In this document: positions 59,569 to 64,000 of the stretch, piece by piece
How positions within the stretch are numbered: position 1 is the stretch's first letter
How the letters are laid out: the number at the start of each line of letters is the position of its first letter
Assembly: GCA_020199835.1 (NCBI GenBank)
Contig: JAIVJV010000001.1
Span: 372,001 to 436,000, forward strand
Origin: Acidobacteriota bacterium
GTDB lineage: Bacteria; Acidobacteriota; Blastocatellia; Pyrinomonadales; Pyrinomonadaceae
Direction: 5' to 3'
DNA: 64,000 nt
Position numbers and translations under genes: made by a program
Notes under the pieces: generated by a model
What the model saw: the letters and a program-made list of their open reading frames with translations, nothing else
Databases searched by the model: none
Told to the model about the DNA's origin: nothing

Positions 59569-60260
59569 GAAACTTTTAACTCGGCATCCGAAGGCCGAAC
59601 GTAGATGGCCTGAAGAGCATCTGGCCCGACCAACTGATCTTGCCTGAACTTCCCAAGCGCAAGGGCCGCAACGTGCTGCGCCAAATTCTCCGGCAAAGCA
59701 GCGATACGCCAATCTTTACCGGCAGCGGCGCTCTCGATCAACTCGCGTTGTGCGATCGCTCCTTCTCCACACCATAACAGCCGTTCAAGCGAGTTGTATT
59801 TCTCAATCATCTTCCGCGGCGCAATGTGCGCAGCGTCGTCTGACGCCGTGACCGCGCCGTCGTTTGAAACCGCAAACAGTTGTGCATATACCTCGCCACG
59901 TCCGGCAGGAAGTAAGGCGACGGTCGCGTCCGAGACTCCGCCGCTGAGAGCCACCGCCTGGAGTGTCGGTATTGCAGCACACGAACGGCCGAGCGTTGCC
60001 GCGAGGGCTTTGACGGTGGCGATGCCGATTCGCAAGCCGGTGAAACTTCCGGGTCCAGCCGCGACGGCATACAGATCAACGTCAGCAACCTGGACGCGCG
60101 TTTGCTCTAAGAGCCGGTCGAGATCGGCAAGCAGCGTGTTGGAATGTGAAACTGCCGCGTCGCCTTTCAGGCTACCGATGATCTGCGCGCCACGCGCGGT
60201 CGCGATGCTGCCCGCAAGCGTGGCGGTCTCAACGGCAAGAATCAATGGTTCAGTTGACAT
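59565..60260 (-). CDS. tsaB: tRNA threonylcarbamoyladenosine biosynthesis protein TsaB
   Basis: This 231-residue ASKHA-fold protein works with TsaD and TsaE to make t6A37 on tRNAs. It has ILAVETATLAGSIAT and VAAGPGSFTGLRIGIATVKALA, the usual TsaB signature. The ATG at 60260 is preferred over a longer in-frame start, because it matches the family N terminus and lies 5 bp after the upstream TPR gene ends. It overlaps rimI by four bases. Confidence 0.93.
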   Translation of the reverse strand: MSTEPLILAVETATLAGSIATARGAQIIGSLKGDAAVSHSNTLLADLDRLLEQTRVQVADVDLYAVAAGPGSFTGLRIGIATVKALAATLGRSCAAIPTLQAVALSGGVSDATVALLPAGRGEVYAQLFAVSNDGAVTASDDAAHIAPRKMIEKYNSLERLLWCGEGAIAQRELIESAAAGKDWRIAALPENLAQHVAALALGKFRQDQLVGPDALQAIYVRPSDAELKVS

Positions 60261-60265
60261 CGACT

Positions 60266-61501
60266 CTATAACTTCTCCAGCGCAAACTCGTCGAGCCACA
60301 TCGCGCCAAAGATCGGGCACGGCGATGACGCGCAATTCTCTCGCTTTAAACTAACGACAATGGCTTCCGCGGTCGGCGCCGTCGTGAACTCAACGTTCAA
60401 CTGCTGCCACAACTCGGTAGACTGCGGAAACGTCTCAGACGTAGCGAGTATCTGCTCGTTCGTCGCATCTATCAGTACGATCCGGGGCGGTCCGCCGGTT
60501 ACAAGATCTTTTGTCTTCAACGCAAAACTCAGCCGGTAACGTTGCCCCGGCGACACCACGATAGTTTGCGACAACAAAGCTGCATTTACGTCCCAATCGC
60601 CGTTGAAACTGACTTGCAGGCTCCGTTCACCACTGAACTTCTCCGCGACATCGACTGCCGGCTTTGCGCCGGATTGCTCGCGCGAAACCACCCAGCGAAA
60701 ATATTCGTTACCAAACGCCAACGGCTCTTCGAATCCGCCGTTAACTACTCCCTCGCTTTTCGCACTTCCCTGCGCGAGTGCAAATGCTTCGGTGAACCGT
60801 CGCGACCGCGCGAGCAACTGTACGAGTTCGTTTTTATTCTCTTCGGAAAGCCGTGCGTTGAGCAAACGTACCTGCTCGGAAACGTCCCCGCCTTTGCCCT
60901 TCGTCGCCAGAAAACGTGCGAATGCAAGCCGTTCCGCGTCATTGTCGATCTGTAAGAGATTGTCGGTGGCAGAAGCAACGCCGCCCGTTATTCCCCAAGC
61001 CAGGTCGATGACGTTCGGAAAAAATTTTGGATTACTCCGCGCGGCTGCGCGCAGATCGGTGAACGCCTCGTCATGACGTCCCATGCGCAACAGCAGATTC
61101 CCTCGCTGCCAGCGCGTCTCTCCGTAGTGCGGCGCACAACGCACCGCTTGATCGAACGCCGCGAGCGCAGCTTCAGTCTCGCCCAACTCTTCCCGCGTCG
61201 CGCCGAGTTCGAGCCACAATGTCGCCTGTTGACTACGCAGACTCGTTGCGGTTTCGAGCGACACCTTCGCCTCCGCGGGCCGGTGCAAACGATTCAGCAC
61301 TGTGGCCCGCGCGCGATGCGCCTCTGCGTCAGAGGGCGTTAGTTGGATTGCTTGATCGGCTGCGGCAAGTGAGTTGGCGCCGATCGCATAGCGAGAAAGC
61401 AGGCGGGAGAAACCGGTTCGCGCGGCCGACTGCATGAGCAGCAGACACACGCCAACCGCAAGCAGAGCGAGAACGACTCTGACGACACGTGTGTGGCTCA
61501 A
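60266..61501 (-). CDS. Membrane-anchored TPR protein with C-terminal jelly-roll-like domain
   Basis: This 411-residue protein has an N-terminal membrane segment (about 5-24, VRVVLALLAVGVCLLLMQ), three or more tetratricopeptide repeats (about 40-165, such as AALAAFDQAVRCAPHYGETRW) and a helical part. The C-terminal domain (about 255-411) is beta-sandwich-like, with GVVNGGFEEPLAFGNEYFRWV and ERSLQVSFNGDWDVNAALLSQTI, as in carbohydrate-binding modules. It precedes tsaB by 5 bp and follows the O-antigen gene cluster, so an envelope or polysaccharide role is plausible. Confidence 0.75.
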   Translation of the reverse strand: MSHTRVVRVVLALLAVGVCLLLMQSAARTGFSRLLSRYAIGANSLAAADQAIQLTPSDAEAHRARATVLNRLHRPAEAKVSLETATSLRSQQATLWLELGATREELGETEAALAAFDQAVRCAPHYGETRWQRGNLLLRMGRHDEAFTDLRAAARSNPKFFPNVIDLAWGITGGVASATDNLLQIDNDAERLAFARFLATKGKGGDVSEQVRLLNARLSEENKNELVQLLARSRRFTEAFALAQGSAKSEGVVNGGFEEPLAFGNEYFRWVVSREQSGAKPAVDVAEKFSGERSLQVSFNGDWDVNAALLSQTIVVSPGQRYRLSFALKTKDLVTGGPPRIVLIDATNEQILATSETFPQSTELWQQLNVEFTTAPTAEAIVVSLKRENCASSPCPIFGAMWLDEFALEKL

Positions 61502-61530
61502 ATTTCACCGGGAGATGTCAGTTGAAAGAG

Positions 61531-62202
61531 TTACGGAGCCGAAGGACTCGGATTGCCATTGTCGTCCGGGAAAAACAGTGGTGTTAATCCCGCTGCCGTG
61601 CCCGCCGCAACGATCGCGACAGTCGCCGGCCAACCCAGACCAAACAGACCGCCCGCGCTCGCGACGGTAGCTCCCGCAGTGGAACCAGTCGTCGCACCCG
61701 CGCCACTCGCAACGCCTGGGCCAACCGTCGGAGCGGCTGCGCCTTGCTGGTAACACATCTCGAGCACACCACCCGCGGCCGGATCGGTTTTGCCTGCTGA
61801 GCCTTTGTCGGTGGTGATCTCACCGGTCGTGTTTTGCCGCGCCGTCAGGACAACGCAACCATAAGCCACGTCCGCTTTAAGATTGCCCTGCTCGAAAGTC
61901 AGAACCAGTTTGGTGTTTGGCGAGATGTCTACGGAGCCGAGTGAACCAATATTAACTGTCGCCGATTGATCGGCGCCGGTTTCCATCGTTGCGCCGCTTA
62001 GTAGCGAAGCGCCGGTGCTCGCACTCTGGCCGTTAAGCGTGATGGGTCGATTATTTCTCGTCACCAGGCGCGCGACGATCTGTTGCACCGTCGTCACTGG
62101 TTTGGTGTTAGTGAATCCGGCTTTCGCAAAACCGATCTGTAAAACTGAGAAGAGTAGTAACGCAGCAATTGCTACTGAAGCTTTACGTCGCATTATATTC
62201 AT
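61531..62202 (-). CDS. Secreted FecR-like domain protein
   Basis: This 223-residue protein begins at ATG 62202 after a GGGA site. It has a signal peptide (about 1-27) and a FecR-like beta-domain (about 50-120, with LLSGATMETGADQSATVNI and VDISPNTKLVLTFEQGNLK). A Cys pair (YGCVVL, MCYQ), a Gly/Ala/Thr-rich stretch (about 155-185) and a hydrophobic C-terminal helix follow. It lies between the O-antigen ligase-like gene and the TPR gene. A role in capsule or polysaccharide export is possible. Confidence 0.65.
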   Translation of the reverse strand: MNIMRRKASVAIAALLLFSVLQIGFAKAGFTNTKPVTTVQQIVARLVTRNNRPITLNGQSASTGASLLSGATMETGADQSATVNIGSLGSVDISPNTKLVLTFEQGNLKADVAYGCVVLTARQNTTGEITTDKGSAGKTDPAAGGVLEMCYQQGAAAPTVGPGVASGAGATTGSTAGATVASAGGLFGLGWPATVAIVAAGTAAGLTPLFFPDDNGNPSPSAP

Positions 62203-62227
62203 CGAGTATCCCTTCTGCTGGGCCAGT

Positions 62228-63427
62228 CTACTGTTGCCCTCGGTTAAGGTCAACGACTTTTTCCGAATCGATCTGGGCCGTGACCATCATTATTAACGTG
62301 AGGAACACGACTGCATTGCTCATCAAGTGCAGTCCGAAATCGAGCAGGCTGTGAACCGCGACGCCGGCAATTCCCAGGAACGCGCCGAGGCGCGCCGCGC
62401 GAACGAAGCCGGTGTTAGACCACAGATTTTTTTGGATTGCGCGAATGACGCTCATGAGGAACCAAACGCCGATTGAAAAACCGATCAGACCGCCGCTCGC
62501 GAGTAGCTCGAGGTAATCGTTGTGCGCTTCCTGCGGAACGAGCACGCCGGACGCGTCGTGGTGCGCAGTGATGCCGATCCAGTAAGCGCCGAGTCCGATG
62601 CCGAATAGCGGATGTGCCGCAAAGAGTTTTAGCGTCGCGCGCCAGATGTCGTATCGGCTCGCGCCCTCGTTCGCTGCCGCGGCGTTGAGAGTCAAATCGC
62701 TTACGGCGGCTACCAGGAACACTCCGGCGAGCAGCACCGCAGCGAAAGCGATTCGTGGCGCTGATCCTTTCATCAATAGCAATGCAGCAACGACCACTTG
62801 GGCCAGCATCGCCAGGATGCCGCCACGTGAGCTTGAGAGCGCAAGTCCGACAGAGACCGGCAACAGCAACGCCAGGTAGATCAGTCTGTGGCGGGGGCGT
62901 TCGAAGAAAATCAGTCCGATGCCGAGGCCGAACGCCATCTCCATCAGGTAGGCGAAGTGGTTTTTGTTGATGAACTGCGCGAACCCCTGGTTTGGTTTCA
63001 GCAGGGGCAGGAGAAAGCCGGTGTCGTGCTGGGTTGTTTGGCGGAGTATGCCGAAGATTGCGGTCGTAATCGCGATTCCGATCACGACAAAAACAAGGAT
63101 GCGGATGCGGTTTTCAGTGGCGGCGTAGCGGTAAAGCAGCGCGAGAAACACACTAAGCGCTAGCAACTGAAGCGCAAAAAATTGTGTTTGAAAAGGATCC
63201 GCGGAAATTTTCGTCTGCAAGAACGCGAACAGCGTGAGCGCCAATAGCGGGAGTACCGGGGACGTTAGATTTAAGCAAATCGGATTTTCAATTATTCTTA
63301 TAATGAAGATCCCCAACACCGCACAAATAAAGACCGCCTTCCACCAGGGCTCAACCGTCCCGTAAGGGATCGCCGTAATCACAACCACACACAACAACGC
63401 TCCGAAAATAATCTTGCTAAACAACAA
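62228..63427 (-). CDS. O-antigen ligase family protein (Wzy_C)
   Basis: This 399-residue membrane protein has about 11 TM helices and a large periplasmic loop (about 240-300) with the motif ASRYDIWRATLKLFAAHPLFGIGLGAYW and EAHNDYLELLASGG, the Wzy_C/WaaL signature. Such enzymes join O-antigen to lipid A-core or polymerise repeats; which one cannot be told. A region LSSSRGGILAMLA is conserved in the family. It lies next to a glycan-lipid enzyme C terminus at the window end. Confidence 0.88.
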   Translation of the reverse strand: MLFSKIIFGALLCVVVITAIPYGTVEPWWKAVFICAVLGIFIIRIIENPICLNLTSPVLPLLALTLFAFLQTKISADPFQTQFFALQLLALSVFLALLYRYAATENRIRILVFVVIGIAITTAIFGILRQTTQHDTGFLLPLLKPNQGFAQFINKNHFAYLMEMAFGLGIGLIFFERPRHRLIYLALLLPVSVGLALSSSRGGILAMLAQVVVAALLLMKGSAPRIAFAAVLLAGVFLVAAVSDLTLNAAAANEGASRYDIWRATLKLFAAHPLFGIGLGAYWIGITAHHDASGVLVPQEAHNDYLELLASGGLIGFSIGVWFLMSVIRAIQKNLWSNTGFVRAARLGAFLGIAGVAVHSLLDFGLHLMSNAVVFLTLIMMVTAQIDSEKVVDLNRGQQ

Positions 63428-64000
63428 CTAACCCTTCGCCGCCATGTGCATCACCATCGCAGGCGCGGCTTCCGGCACCTCATGCACCGCGAAGATCCGC
63501 GCCGCCGCTTCCGTAAACTCGCGCCGGAAAAGATCACTCAAATAGTTCGTATCGACCAGCAACGCCTCACCATCCAAACTGTGATAAAAATTCAACCAAC
63601 CCCACTCCACTCCATCCTTCACTAACGGCAATCGAAACGACCACTCAGCACGCGACCGGAAACGCTCGTCAGGCTCGCTTCCCTCTTTGGACCACGACCA
63701 GAACACACGCCCGTTACGCAGCTCCAACTCCTGTTTCGGATGGCGTCGCAGACTCGCCTGGTAAGCACGCTCGTTGATCTCCGCGCGACCTGCCTGCCCA
63801 ACCTGCGCATTTGCAAACGTAAACTCGCCGAAGTCGAGCATGTGCCGGAGCGCTTCAAACATCTCGTGCAAGTCGGACGCTTTCGATAGCGCGAGCGCTG
63901 TGCGCCGCACGCGAATGTTGTTCGCGACGCGCAAACGCCGATCTCCCACGGTGCGTTTCACGCCCGCGCGAATTTCCTCGACCTCGTGATAACGCAGGTG
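63428..64000 (-). CDS. C-terminal part of an unidentified gene, possibly a polyprenyl-phosphate sugar transferase
   Basis: The frame is open to the right edge of the window (HLRYHEVEEIRAG just before VKRTVGDRRLRVAN), so the start lies outside. The visible 190 residues are soluble: a helical part (LSKASDLHEMFEALRHMLDF) and a beta part (RSRAEWSFRLPLVKDGVEWGWLNFYHSLDG) resembling C-terminal extensions found on WecA/MraY-like transferases in acidobacteria. No membrane helix or catalytic motif is visible, so this is a weak guess supported mainly by its O-antigen ligase neighbour. Confidence 0.4.
   Translation of the reverse strand, partial: HLRYHEVEEIRAGVKRTVGDRRLRVANNIRVRRTALALSKASDLHEMFEALRHMLDFGEFTFANAQVGQAGRAEINERAYQASLRRHPKQELELRNGRVFWSWSKEGSEPDERFRSRAEWSFRLPLVKDGVEWGWLNFYHSLDGEALLVDTNYLSDLFRREFTEAAARIFAVHEVPEAAPAMVMHMAAKG

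Overview
The window reads as a chromosomal segment of a Gram-negative (diderm) bacterium, most likely an acidobacterium of the Blastocatellia type. This is inferred from a secreted von Willebrand factor A protein of the kind expanded in Acidobacteriota, many short secreted lineage-type hypotheticals, and the combination of Lpt lipopolysaccharide export, O-antigen ligase and phosphatidylethanolamine synthesis genes. Coding density is high, and several genes start with TTG or GTG at overlapping stop/start junctions. No rRNA, tRNA or CRISPR array was seen.

Positions 1-13.7 kb: a nucleotidyltransferase/sugar-kinase pair resembling MurU/AmgK (amino-sugar recycling), then asnS, an AIM24-like protein, arginase and D-Ala-D-Ala ligase. 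A reverse-strand block follows with a VWA protein, small secreted or anchored proteins, mltG and ruvX. A forward block holds an S41 protease homologue lacking its catalytic Ser and Lys, a glycine-zipper protein and an aspartic protease with two DTG motifs. Positions 13.7-29.5 kb: acyl-CoA carboxylase beta subunit, DUF402, transaldolase-like, FAH-family, FN3 lipoprotein and hslU/hslV on the reverse strand. The forward strand then carries a glutamine amidotransferase, an SDR, a NamZ-type muramidase, two small membrane proteins, recO and a fused lptF-lptG. ahcY and metK lie on the reverse strand. Positions 29.7-36 kb: a divergent SAHH-like protein, an orphan histidine kinase, an FN3 protein and three small forward genes ending at a terminator.

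Positions 36-44.2 kb are the accessory part. They contain a transposase remnant, a Cys-rich mini-protein, and a 6.3 kb segment bracketed by near-identical 37-bp direct repeats. That segment is visibly richer in A+T. It carries small orphan genes, an acidic protein coupled to an HTH-ImmA/IrrE metallopeptidase, an intact SWIM/DDE transposase, and a tight three-gene operon (unknown 353-aa protein, small winged-helix-like protein, coiled-coil/three-TM protein) that looks like an undescribed membrane-effector or defence-type module. No integrase was found in it.

Positions 44.2-64 kb return to core genes: a LysR regulator, parAB, a bifunctional-nuclease-domain protein, miaB, ssb, accA, dnaE, guaA, a PQQ-type beta-propeller protein, psd-pssA, a YdcH-like protein, a TPR-tsaB-rimI operon, a FecR-like secreted protein, an O-antigen ligase-like protein and the C-terminal end of another gene. 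Cell-envelope functions recur throughout: MurNAc recycling (MurU/AmgK-like plus NamZ), Ddl, MltG, LptFG, PE synthesis and O-antigen ligase.
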